Part shown: positions 18,081 to 26,944 of the stretch, in pieces
Position numbering within the stretch: the first letter of the stretch is position 1
Layout: every line of letters begins with the position of its first letter
NCBI GenBank assembly: GCA_965371855.1
Contig: CBDUZZ010000003.1
Coordinates: forward strand, 1 to 64,000
Source: JAADEM01 sp965371855
Lineage (GTDB): Bacteria; Bacteroidota; Bacteroidia; Bacteroidales; Marinilabiliaceae
Direction of reading: 5' to 3'
Length of the DNA stretch: 64,000 nucleotides
Notes under the pieces: model-generated
Told to the model about the DNA's origin: nothing
The model's database searches: none
Seen by the model: the letters and a program-made list of their open reading frames with translations, nothing else
Position numbers and translations under genes: made by a program

Positions 18081-18597
18081 GTTTTTAGGATTCGAACCTG
18101 ACAAGAGCAAATTGCCTTCAACTACTGCCAGGATTGGTGATGAGATAGATTTATCTTCACATAAATTTCAAAAGATATGGTTTGGGCCAAACCATCCGGG
18201 TGTTACCGGAAATATGGCTATGGAGCTTACTGTTCAAGGTAATACCGTAGTTCGGGCAAAAACGCATGTGGGGTATTTACATCGTGGTTTTGAGAAACTT
18301 ATTGAGCGCAGATTATATATCCAGGGGTTTCCTACAAGTATCCGAATGTGTGTTGCTGAACCGGATACCAACGAATATCTTATAGCTGCTTGTACCGAAG
18401 AGTTGTCAGGCTATGCTAAAGATGTGCCTGAAATGGCTAAGTGGTTAAGAATGCTCTCTCTGGTTCTTTGCCCTGATTTGTCTGGGTCTCTATCAAGTTT
18501 GCACGTACGGTCAGACAGGTTCCTCAATGCAGATACAGAGCCTGCCATGTCGGCAGACAGGTTGCTCAAAAACATATTAAACACCCCTACACTTTAA
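18070..18597 (+). pseudogene. NuoD-like 49-kDa subunit, C-terminally truncated
   Basis: 175 residues. The first ~135 match the N-terminus of NuoD / NiFe-hydrogenase-like large subunits: FGPNHPGVTGNMAMELTVQG, VGYLHRGFEKLIERR, then ADE-like EPDTNEYLIA and WLRMLSLVL. Identity stops at about residue 138, where the sequence becomes Ser/Arg-rich and includes a 17-bp near-direct repeat (18511-18527 and 18553-18569). The family is ~390-550 residues, so the quinone-site core is missing. Result of a deletion or recombination inside a former nuoBCD-like operon. Confidence 0.75.
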
Positions 18598-18814
18598 AAT
18601 TATATTTAGCCTTGTTATTGGTATTTATTATTAATTCATTAGTTTTAAGGTTGATAAATAATTTTAATTTTAATGTAAATAGTAACTAATATTTTAGAAG
18701 GATGATTGTTATAACTTTAATTTTAGGGTTTTTGTTTTTGCCGGTCTCTTAATTACCGGAAAGCTTTTTTATAGTAAGTGATTATGTAAATTCATCTTAA
18801 AAATAAATTGCTTG

Positions 18815-19132
18815 ATGAAATTCCGGATAACGAAACTAATAGATAATATTACGATATCAAAACCTGATGACGGACTGGTTTATATGCGCGAAAGGCTATT
18901 TGTTGGTGTCGTTCTTATAACATTAGTTTTAGGTAGTGCTGCATATGTGATTTCTATTTTTAATGCAATTCGGATTAATAGTATGTTGCTTATGATAGTT
19001 GATACTATTGCGTATCTGGTACTGTTTATTATTGCGTTTGGTAAAATTTGGGTTGAATCTATAGAGGGTGAAGGTTCTACGTTTTATTTCACTTTGCCTT
19101 ATATTGGAATTGTTAATACTGAAATAGTTTAA
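18815..19132 (+). pseudogene. Histidine kinase reduced to its two ends (internal deletion)
   Basis: 105 residues from ATG 18815 (a TTG start one codon upstream is possible). Residues 1-75 look like the N-terminus of Bacteroidetes sensor kinases: a charged PDDGLVYMRERL lead and two to three hydrophobic spans. Then without a break comes FGKIWVESIEGEGSTFYFTLPY, the G2-box end of the HATPase domain that closes many kinases, followed by a short tail. The dimerisation helix, H-box, N and G1 boxes are all absent. The frame is intact, so it may still make a small membrane protein, but no kinase. Confidence 0.7.
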
Positions 19133-19143
19133 AAGTTAAAGAG

Positions 19144-21405
19144 ATGAATAAAGCTGTGTTTTTGTTTTTTATGGTTGTGGGAACATTTTTTCTTACGGCA
19201 TGTGACATGGAAAAATCTTTGAGAAATAAAGATGCATTAAGCTATGTTGATCCGTTTATCGGAACCGGATTTCACGGACATACATTTCCCGGAGCCACTG
19301 TTCCTTTCGGTATGGTTCAGGTTAGTCCGGATACTCATATAATGGGGTGGGATGCATCTTCAGGATATCACTATCCTGATACAATTATTTATGGCTTTAG
19401 TCATACACACCTTAGTGGAACCGGGATAGGTGATATGGGCGATGTGTTGTTATTACCGTTTTCAGGTGATTCTGAATCAAAACCTGTTGGTGAGTTCAAA
19501 AAAGACCTGGAGAAAGCTTCGCCCGGATACTACACAGTGTTTCTTAATAACTATGGTGTTAAGGTTGAACTGTCAGCTACAAAAAGAGTTGGCTTGCACA
19601 AGTACTCCTATAAAGATAAAAATTCCCGAAAAGTTCTTTTGGATTTGAGTCACATTCTACAGCCAAACTGGGGGCACCGTATGGTTGAAAACGAATTTCG
19701 AATTGTAAATGAAACAACAGTTGAAGGTGTTCAAAGAACTTCAGGCTGGGCAGCAAAGCATCAAATGGCTTATCGAATTGAGTTTTCTGAACCGGTTGTT
19801 GAAACTGAGATATCTGAAAATGGTAAAATAGTTGATGGAAATGAGATCAAAACAAAAAATGCCCGGGTATATTTTAGTTTCAAATCGTCAGAAACCCCCC
19901 TGTTGGTTAAGGTTGCCTTGTCGCCTGTAGATACGCATGGTGCTGCTTTGAATATGAAGGCTGAGATGGATTATTGGGATTTTGACAAAGTTGTAAGGCT
20001 GGCCAAAGAGGAGTGGTCTGATGCTTTGAAAGGAATTGAAATTTTCACAACTGATGAAGCAGTAAAAGCCATTTTTTATACAGCTTTATATCACTCCATG
20101 ATGTCTCCCTTTACATATCAGGATGTTGATGGCCGCTATATCGGTATGAACAAAGAGGTTATGCAGGCACCGAAAGGCTATACCAATTATACCGTTTTTT
20201 CTTTGTGGGATACATTCAGGGCTTTTCATCCGTTAATGACAATTATACGGCCGGAAAAAGCAACTGAATGGACACATTCATTAATCCAGAAATATAAAGA
20301 GGGAGGAGTACTGCCAAAGTGGCCTTTAGCCTCGAACTATACCGGTACAATGGTTGGTTACCCTGCAGTGTCTGTAATTGCTGATGCTGCTGTGAAAGGT
20401 CTTCTCCCGGGTGATTTGCAGGAGGCATTGAATGCAGCTATATATTCATCGGCATATCAGCCTGAAATTATTGAACGATATAAAGGAACCAGAGAAGCAG
20501 ATATAATGACACGGCATGTATACTATAAAGAGACATTGGGCTTTGTTCCTGCCGATTCAATACCCGAATCAGTTTCGTGGGGACTTGAGATGGCGTATTA
20601 TGACTGGTGTGTGGCTAAAATTGCAGAAGCAGCAGGAGATAATGACATCCGGGATAAGTACTTAGAGAAATCTACATTTTACAAAAAGTATTATGATTCT
20701 GAAACAGGTTTGATGAGAGGTAAGATGGCTGATGGTTCGTGGCGTACTCCTTTTCGACCAAAATACTCAAGTCATCAAAAAAGTGATTATGTTGAAGGAA
20801 CGGCCTGGCAATGGAGTTTCTTTGTGCCTCATGCAGTCGACGACCTGATAAAACTTCATGGTTCAAAACAGAAGTTTGAAAGTATGCTGGATACTCTTTT
20901 CACAACAGATTCGGCGGTAGAAGGGGAGGAAGCATCGGGAGATATTACCGGTTTGATTGGTCAGTATGCTCATGGTAATGAGCCAAGTCATCACATGGCT
21001 TATCTGTACAACCGGACAGACTCGCCATGGAAAGGGCAGGGGTATCTTGACCGGATACTTTATGATTTTTACCTCCCTACACCTGAAGGTATTATTGGGA
21101 ATGAAGATTGTGGTCAGATGTCTGCCTGGTACGTTCTCAGTGCAATAGGTATTTATCAGGTGTGCCCCGGCGACCCTGCTTTTTCATTGGGAAGGCCTGT
21201 TGTTGACAAGGCGGTTATTTCGGTACCCAAAGGGAAGTTTACCATTACAGTTCATAATAACTCGCGCAGGAATAAGTATATAAAAGAGGTAAGCCTTAAT
21301 GAAAAGAATCTCAGTGAGTTATTTATCTCTTATGGCGATATCATGAATGGTGGAAGCCTTGACTTTGTTATGACAGGGAATGTAGATGAGGCTTTTGTTC
21401 CATAG
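19144..21405 (+). CDS. GH92 alpha-1,2-mannosidase-type glycoside hydrolase, lipoprotein
   Basis: 753 residues. Signal peptide with lipobox LTAC (Cys20), so lipid-anchored. Glycoside hydrolase family 92 is recognised from YVDPFIGTGFHGHTFPGATVPFGMVQ at the start, DLSH and GWAAKHQ-type motifs of the N-terminal beta domain, and the (alpha/alpha)6 barrel with FSLWDTFRAFHPLMT, EGTAWQWSFFVPH, GNEPSHHMAYLYN and GNEDCGQMSAWYVLSAIGIY. Known members are Ca-dependent exo-mannosidases that invert at alpha-mannosides of N-glycans or yeast mannan. It starts 11 nt after the kinase remnant. No SusC/SusD or other CAZyme is nearby, so it is not in a standard utilisation locus. Confidence 0.93.
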   Translation: MNKAVFLFFMVVGTFFLTACDMEKSLRNKDALSYVDPFIGTGFHGHTFPGATVPFGMVQVSPDTHIMGWDASSGYHYPDTIIYGFSHTHLSGTGIGDMGDVLLLPFSGDSESKPVGEFKKDLEKASPGYYTVFLNNYGVKVELSATKRVGLHKYSYKDKNSRKVLLDLSHILQPNWGHRMVENEFRIVNETTVEGVQRTSGWAAKHQMAYRIEFSEPVVETEISENGKIVDGNEIKTKNARVYFSFKSSETPLLVKVALSPVDTHGAALNMKAEMDYWDFDKVVRLAKEEWSDALKGIEIFTTDEAVKAIFYTALYHSMMSPFTYQDVDGRYIGMNKEVMQAPKGYTNYTVFSLWDTFRAFHPLMTIIRPEKATEWTHSLIQKYKEGGVLPKWPLASNYTGTMVGYPAVSVIADAAVKGLLPGDLQEALNAAIYSSAYQPEIIERYKGTREADIMTRHVYYKETLGFVPADSIPESVSWGLEMAYYDWCVAKIAEAAGDNDIRDKYLEKSTFYKKYYDSETGLMRGKMADGSWRTPFRPKYSSHQKSDYVEGTAWQWSFFVPHAVDDLIKLHGSKQKFESMLDTLFTTDSAVEGEEASGDITGLIGQYAHGNEPSHHMAYLYNRTDSPWKGQGYLDRILYDFYLPTPEGIIGNEDCGQMSAWYVLSAIGIYQVCPGDPAFSLGRPVVDKAVISVPKGKFTITVHNNSRRNKYIKEVSLNEKNLSELFISYGDIMNGGSLDFVMTGNVDEAFVP

Positions 21406-21447
21406 GATGAAAAATGAATAAATTTTAGATAATGGTTCGGGGTGGTA

Positions 21448-22107
21448 ATGTTTATTAAATCATATATGAAAACAAATAGTCAAATAAAATTACTAAGGAT
21501 TATTCTTGTTGTTACAATCGGGATAATTTTAACATCTTGTTTTAAAACTGATCCGGATTCTATTTCGGATAAAGTAACATGGTCTCCCAATTTTTCTATT
21601 CCTTTAGGAGCAACGGTTTTTTCTATTCCACAAGAAGAAGCCGATATTATTGATGTGGGTGATTTTTACACTCCACCTCCAGAGTATTGGTATGATACAT
21701 TGGAATTTAATATCTCCGGGGTTATTGAATATCGCGAATCGATAAAATCGTTGATGTTCAGGATAAATATGACAAATGAATTTCCTGCTCAAAGCGAGAT
21801 TTTTGTGTTCTATCCGGAGGATGACCAAGGTGTTGACTATTCTCGCTCTCTTACCGGTTCTGACCCGATAGAGATTGCAGAAGGAAAAATTGACGATCAG
21901 GGAAAAGTTAGTATTCCAAGTAAAAAAAGAGTTGACATAGAGATGACTCCTTCTCAGATAGATGATTTGATGACATCAAATCGTTTGATAATTAGAACAG
22001 TGGTGCGTAATATGTATATAACAGATGAGGTAAAGAGTAACCTTACACAGTATCGATTTATCTCGCAATTAGGAATCCAGGCTCAAATAGTTAAGGTTTA
22101 TGAATAG
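21448..22107 (+). CDS. Hypothetical lipoprotein
   Basis: 219 residues from ATG 21448; ATG 21466 gives an even cleaner lipoprotein signal (hydrophobic stretch to ILTSC). The mature part is mostly beta with a tandem-looking layout: a first segment on WSPNFSIPLG and a last on LTQYRFISQLGIQAQIVKVYE, reminiscent of surface lipoproteins paired with barrels. No family recognised. It overlaps the next gene by 8 nt, so the two are translated together and probably act together at the outer membrane. Confidence 0.6.
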   Translation: MFIKSYMKTNSQIKLLRIILVVTIGIILTSCFKTDPDSISDKVTWSPNFSIPLGATVFSIPQEEADIIDVGDFYTPPPEYWYDTLEFNISGVIEYRESIKSLMFRINMTNEFPAQSEIFVFYPEDDQGVDYSRSLTGSDPIEIAEGKIDDQGKVSIPSKKRVDIEMTPSQIDDLMTSNRLIIRTVVRNMYITDEVKSNLTQYRFISQLGIQAQIVKVYE

Positions 22108-23551
22108 AATATTAAAGTTTCATATCCTTATAGCCATACTTTGCATTGATGTTGTTGTTTATTCGCAGCAGGATAATACATTGTTTTTCATGCATGAGTT
22201 GCCACAGGCAAATTTTGTTAATCCGGCAGTTCCGTCAACTTGTAAACTGTTTATTGGTTTTCCGGTATTATCATCTATTCATGCAAATTATTCCAATACA
22301 GCTTTTACATTTAATGATGCTTTTGTTAAAGGAGCAAATGGCGATTCTTTGTTTTGGGATATGGATAAAATAGTTTCACAAATCAATGGAAAAGAGCTTG
22401 TTACTACTGATATTGATCTGACACTGTTTACAATGGGCATACATATTAAAGATTACTATTTCACATTCTCTATCAATGAAAAGGCTACAACATATAACAT
22501 GATTGCGGCTGATATGATAAAACTGGGATGGAATGGAAATACCCGTTTTCTGGGTGATGATGCTTCAGCAAACGGAACCAGAATAAACGGAAATAACTAT
22601 CATGAGTTTGCTTTTGGAGCTTCAAAAGATATTAATTTCAAATGGAGATTAGGTTTAAGAGCAAAAGTTCTATTCGGGCTTGGAAATGTTTATACACCTA
22701 AAACGAAAGGCTCATTATTTACCGATAAAAATTCCTTTGCTCTCAACCTGCTTCTAAATTCAAAGGTCAATAGCTCTTTGCCTGTTGATGTTTCTGTAGA
22801 TGAAGATGGTAAGGTAGAGGATGTTACATGGAGGGATGATACTAGTGCGAGTGACTACTTTCTTAATTTCAATAATTTGGGGGTTGGATTTGATTTCGGG
22901 TTTATTCATCGTAGAGATGAGAAAACTACAATCTCCGGCAGCTTACTTGACTTTGGTGCTATTTTTTGGAGTAAAGATGTTAATTCATTTGTGTCTGACG
23001 GGATAATTTCATACCCCGGAACTTCTGAAAACGGGGATTTTGATAACAGTGATTATCTTAATCAGCTTACTGATTCATTAAAGCAATTATTTACTCCGGT
23101 TTCTACTCAGGGAGGATTTATGAATCCTTTAGTGCCAAAAATCTATGTTGGCCTAACGCATGATTTTACTAATCATATTAATGCCGGAGTGTTGGTGCGT
23201 TCAGAGATTTATAAAAACAGGATACATCCTTCGTTAACCTTGTCAGCAAATACTTTTGCTTTTAATATTTTAAACGCAAGTGTATCCTATACTTTGCAAA
23301 ATGGAGAGTATACAAATATTGGTGCAGGCGTAGGGGTAAAGGCCGGGCCTGTTCATCTTCATGTCATTAGTGATAATATTCCGGGATTCTTTAATCTTGA
23401 TAATACACGTAATGTAAATATACGGTTTGGTATAAGCTTTGTGCCCGGATGTGATGAAAGGGTATCTACACAACCCGGAGGTTCTAATGGCATTAGGCCA
23501 ATACCTTGTTATTATAGTCCATATAAGTCGGGGCAGAAGAAGAGGAGGTAA
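22100..23551 (+). CDS. DUF5723-type outer-membrane beta-barrel protein
   Basis: 483 residues with a signal peptide (ends near VYSQQ). It matches DUF5723 in its opening MHELPQANFVNPAVP....FIGFPVLSSIHANYSNTAF, then alternating amphipathic strands to the end, with the late FRFGISF-like strand (NVNIRFGISFVPGCD). DUF5723 proteins are predicted outer-membrane barrels of unknown role. Overlap with the upstream lipoprotein suggests a barrel-plus-lipoprotein pair. The gene ends 2 nt before the convergent porin-like gene. Confidence 0.78.
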   Translation: MNRILKFHILIAILCIDVVVYSQQDNTLFFMHELPQANFVNPAVPSTCKLFIGFPVLSSIHANYSNTAFTFNDAFVKGANGDSLFWDMDKIVSQINGKELVTTDIDLTLFTMGIHIKDYYFTFSINEKATTYNMIAADMIKLGWNGNTRFLGDDASANGTRINGNNYHEFAFGASKDINFKWRLGLRAKVLFGLGNVYTPKTKGSLFTDKNSFALNLLLNSKVNSSLPVDVSVDEDGKVEDVTWRDDTSASDYFLNFNNLGVGFDFGFIHRRDEKTTISGSLLDFGAIFWSKDVNSFVSDGIISYPGTSENGDFDNSDYLNQLTDSLKQLFTPVSTQGGFMNPLVPKIYVGLTHDFTNHINAGVLVRSEIYKNRIHPSLTLSANTFAFNILNASVSYTLQNGEYTNIGAGVGVKAGPVHLHVISDNIPGFFNLDNTRNVNIRFGISFVPGCDERVSTQPGGSNGIRPIPCYYSPYKSGQKKRR

Positions 23552-23553
23552 AA

Positions 23554-24735
23554 CTAAAAGCTCCACTTAAACCGCCAGTATAAAAAGCAACCTCTGCCAC
23601 CTTCCTCAACCGGAGTATCGGAAGTGAAGTATTGAACGAACATGTCCAACCCCAAATTTTCTGTTAATGAGTATTCGGCAGTGGGGCCAAAATAGAAAGA
23701 GTTGTCGTTGGGGCTATACATTCCTGAAACAGTTCCTTTCAGAAGTGGCGTTATGGGATATGATAATTGTGTCATAAGTGAAAGCCTTGTAAGTGAGAGA
23801 TTTTGAGGTGACAGTTGCATAAAGTAGAACTCACTTAGGTTAAAACCTCCTGATTTTTTTCCGTAACCATTGTAAAGTCCCTCAACCATAATCATCAGTG
23901 AGTTTTTGAAAGTGTAGTCGTAACCTAATGACACAACGAAAGTAGCTGTTGTATCAGAAAAATTCTCTTGCGGGTGAAAACACGTGATTTCGCCACGTAA
24001 TGCACCTTTGAGAATTGATGCAGAAAACCCGGCTCCCAAAACATAATCGGTACCTGCATAGTAACCACCAAGAAACTGAATGTCGGATGACCATTTATTA
24101 AAGCGGTAAAGTCCTGCAACGGTAACATTGTGGTTATAATCAAGTTTAGCAACTAAGTCGAGTTTTGATGAGTAGGAGGGGTAAAACTGAAAACGCACAG
24201 CATCACTTCCCGGCTTCTCTTCGTAATCGAAGTCGAAAAAGCTGTATGAGTTGAAAAGGTCATTGGGATTCCACACGAAGGTTTGCCCCCAATTAACCCG
24301 TTGTCTTCCAATTGTTATCTGAAACTGATTGTAATTATAATCCAGATATAGCCTGTCGAACGCAGTAACCATAAATGTTGAGTTAGCATCAAAGAGAGTC
24401 CATGACATATCAATAAATCCGTTTTCACTGTCGATGTAATCTGAGTATCCCGGAAAGTTGGTGACTGTTTCTCCAAAATAGATGCGATTTCGCACCTGAG
24501 TATTAAATGTGAGGTTGTTGCTTATGTTCCAGTTAAAATTAAGCCTGTTGTGGATAAGGTTATCTGTCATCCAGTTTTCATCAATTTCTTGAAATGAAAC
24601 TGATTGAAGGTATTTTACATAGCCGTTCAACGTCCAGTTGCGTTGTTTGGGTTCGTTACCTCCTTGTGCCAACATATTACCTTGTATGGCAACAGTCATT
24701 AGAAAAATAAGTATGTAATTCAAACGGCTTTTCAT
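23554..24735 (-). CDS. Porin-like outer-membrane barrel
   Basis: 393 residues, signal peptide MKSRLNYILIFLMTVAIQGNMLA. The body is alternating beta-strands: LNGYVKYLQS, LIHNRLNFNWN, FDRLYLDYNYNQFQITIGRQRVNWGQ, and it ends in Phe (FLYWRFKWSF) as outer-membrane barrels do. The WGQTFVWNPNDLFN segment resembles alginate-export/DUF1302-type porins. Substrate unknown. Convergent with the DUF5723 gene. Confidence 0.72.
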   Translation of the reverse strand: MKSRLNYILIFLMTVAIQGNMLAQGGNEPKQRNWTLNGYVKYLQSVSFQEIDENWMTDNLIHNRLNFNWNISNNLTFNTQVRNRIYFGETVTNFPGYSDYIDSENGFIDMSWTLFDANSTFMVTAFDRLYLDYNYNQFQITIGRQRVNWGQTFVWNPNDLFNSYSFFDFDYEEKPGSDAVRFQFYPSYSSKLDLVAKLDYNHNVTVAGLYRFNKWSSDIQFLGGYYAGTDYVLGAGFSASILKGALRGEITCFHPQENFSDTTATFVVSLGYDYTFKNSLMIMVEGLYNGYGKKSGGFNLSEFYFMQLSPQNLSLTRLSLMTQLSYPITPLLKGTVSGMYSPNDNSFYFGPTAEYSLTENLGLDMFVQYFTSDTPVEEGGRGCFLYWRFKWSF

Positions 24736-24866
24736 ATCTGTCAGTTATGTTCCATTAATCAAATGTAATTAAACCCACCTGTTGGGGCAGATGTTGTTGT
24801 TAGTTGCGAAAGAGTAAAGGATTTTAAGAAGTGGCTTGACCGGTAGTGAGTTTGCGATATTTTAAA

Positions 24867-25214
24867 TCATGCTGTAGCTCGTTTGGGTTCTGATGGAGTT
24901 TGAAGATGTTCTAACATCTCATTAATTGCTGCGGTTTCAATAAGTCCTTTTATAGACAAGTCCTCATTAAGTTCATCCCATGAAATACCTATCCCTCCGC
25001 CAATCAACCTCCAATTCTCGAGCTCTTTTTCTGTAGTGTTTTTTAAAAGAGGGAAATAGGATATTTTAGCTTCAACTATTTTTCCATTATTTAAGATTAT
25101 ACCAATTAAGTCAAGGTCTTTATCTATTATTACTTTTTTTATGCGAAGCCCCTTTTCGTATATCAGAATATCAATCGGGTTTTTAGCTTTGATATTATCC
25201 TTTAAAGTGTTCAT
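24867..25214 (-). CDS. DUF2442 domain protein
   Basis: 115 residues from ATG 25214. DUF2442 hallmarks: IIDKDLDLIGIILNNGKIVEAKISYFPLL, ENWRLIGGGIGISWDELNEDLSIKGLI. These proteins are usually encoded right after a DUF4160 protein and the pair is suspected to behave like a toxin-antitoxin module, though this is not established. Here the start overlaps the end of the DUF4160 frame by 20 nt on the same strand. The C-terminal tail is a little longer than usual. Confidence 0.75.
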   Translation of the reverse strand: MNTLKDNIKAKNPIDILIYEKGLRIKKVIIDKDLDLIGIILNNGKIVEAKISYFPLLKNTTEKELENWRLIGGGIGISWDELNEDLSIKGLIETAAINEMLEHLQTPSEPKRATA

Positions 25215-25473
25215 CCCATGCTGTTTTAATGGTTTCAAGATTTTCCTCTGCTATTTTCATAATCTCATTCTGTTCTTTACCTGAAAAGCCATAAGAATAT
25301 TCATATTTCACCATTGGAATTAACCATAGTTTAGCACATCCATCTGCTTTCTCTACATGTATGTGTTTTGGTTCATTTCCCTCATTGCTGAAAAAGAAAA
25401 ATCGATATCCTTTTATTCTTATAACAACGGTAAATTGTATGAGTAGTGGCAGATTGCGTGGTACTTCCCTGTC
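25195..25473 (-). pseudogene. DUF4160 protein lacking a start codon
   Basis: The minus-strand frame up to stop 25195-25197 reads FTVVIRIKGYRFFFFSNEG, then EPKHIHVEKADGCAKLWLIP, then YGFSGKEQNEIMKIAEEN and AWDEHFKG, an excellent DUF4160 match. Family proteins begin about two residues before TVV with Met; here that spot reads IQF with no ATG/GTG/TTG, and the frame runs into a hairpin repeat (CCGCT...AGCGG, about 25477-25496). I infer that the start was lost when the 5-prime end was replaced. The partner DUF2442 gene is intact. Confidence 0.6.
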
Positions 25474-25565
25474 AAACCGCTACGCAGTTTGAGCGGGTTA
25501 CAAACCTTGATTTTTACCACATTGCCTGCCATTACTTATACAAAATGTTGTACGCTGGCATTGTT

Positions 25566-26831
25566 TTATTTTAGCAATTCACTTAATATATTATCGACTT
25601 CTTCTGCACTTGGATGAATAGCTAATATCTTTCCTTCTGAGTCAACGAGCCAAGTACTACCGCCTGAATTGGCAATGTTATATTTACTCCAAATACCATT
25701 TTTATTATCAAGTTCAATAAGGTTTAACCATGGATATTTATCCTTTTCCAAAGCTATCTCATATTGTTTTGTATCCTTATTAATTCCTGCTACACCAATC
25801 ACTGTAAACCCTTTATCTTTATATTTTTCATAAATCGGTATTATGCTCTTACCAGTAGCCCTACAAGAGCCACACCATGTTGACCATAAATTTATTAAAG
25901 CATATTTTCCTCCAATCTCGTCGGATAATGATTTAATCTGTCCTTCGATAGTAGATGCGGTGAAGTCAATATATTTACCTCCAACTTTTAATGTCTTCTT
26001 GGCATTCAATATATCTTCAATCTTTTTTGTATAGGGGTGGGAAGGAAATTGATTTGAATATGATGAATATATAGATTGAATAACTACATCATCCGACTCC
26101 TGCATGTATTTTTTATAATCATCAAGTATCTTAACCAATAATGAATATGAATAAATATCTTGATTGTTTCTCACATAATCGATTTGTCGTAGAGTCATCT
26201 TTCTATTTACAAAGTACGATTGACTTCTAATTATATTAGCTTCAGCTGTAAAACCCTTATCATTATTCCTGAGGTCATTCATTTTATCATACAAACCAAC
26301 TTTTTCTTCTTGTGTATTTGTACGTCGTATTTGAGCCATTAACTCTTTCATCTCTGCACTTTCGTATTTACCTATTTTCCTTAAAGAATCTTGTTTAACT
26401 CTTATTGGCGCATACCAATCCATCATGATTGCTCTTTGTTCATTTTCATACGCCTGCTTTTTCGTATTTAATTTGCCTCCAACTACAGTATTCTTTTTAA
26501 AATCTTGTCTAGGAAAAAGTCTAAATTCAATAATACTAGTGTCATTAAAGAAACTTATTGGACGAAAAGCTCCCTTTTGAAGTTCTTCTTTGAAGACTAA
26601 ATAATACTCTTCAGTAAATGTTGACTTTACAGTTAGTTCAAACTGGTTATTTATCACAGGTATAGATATACCAGATGTTCGGGGGTCATCAATAGCCTTT
26701 ACTAGAATTAACTCTTTTGAATCTCTGTCTGTTATTGTGCCTTTAAGTGTACAATTAATTTCTTGCGAAAATGAGTTAAGGGTCACAAAACTCAAAATTA
26801 GGGTAATAGTAATTTGATTAATTCTTTTCAT
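25566..26831 (-). CDS. TlpA-like thiol-disulfide oxidoreductase (DUF4369 + redoxin)
   Basis: 421 residues with a signal peptide (FVTLNSFSQ). Residues 25-130 resemble DUF4369 (CTLKGTITDRDSKELILVKA), a helical linker follows, and from ~290 comes a thioredoxin-fold AhpC/TSA domain: FTASTIEGQIKSLSDEIGGKYALINLWSTWCGSCRATGKSI with redox motif CGSC, and cis-Pro region GGSTWLVDSEGKILA. Expected to reduce periplasmic disulfides, as in the many TlpA-like proteins of Bacteroidetes. Stand-alone gene, flanked by oppositely oriented TGTTGTACGC words (25546 and 26879). Confidence 0.82.
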   Translation of the reverse strand: MKRINQITITLILSFVTLNSFSQEINCTLKGTITDRDSKELILVKAIDDPRTSGISIPVINNQFELTVKSTFTEEYYLVFKEELQKGAFRPISFFNDTSIIEFRLFPRQDFKKNTVVGGKLNTKKQAYENEQRAIMMDWYAPIRVKQDSLRKIGKYESAEMKELMAQIRRTNTQEEKVGLYDKMNDLRNNDKGFTAEANIIRSQSYFVNRKMTLRQIDYVRNNQDIYSYSLLVKILDDYKKYMQESDDVVIQSIYSSYSNQFPSHPYTKKIEDILNAKKTLKVGGKYIDFTASTIEGQIKSLSDEIGGKYALINLWSTWCGSCRATGKSIIPIYEKYKDKGFTVIGVAGINKDTKQYEIALEKDKYPWLNLIELDNKNGIWSKYNIANSGGSTWLVDSEGKILAIHPSAEEVDNILSELLK

Positions 26832-26944
26832 TATTTTTTTAAGTTATAGTTATAATTTTTACGATGTGCATCCTGCTTGCGTACAACAGGCATAATTACA
26901 AACTTAATCAATTATTATCTAAATAGAAACAATTACTTTATATT

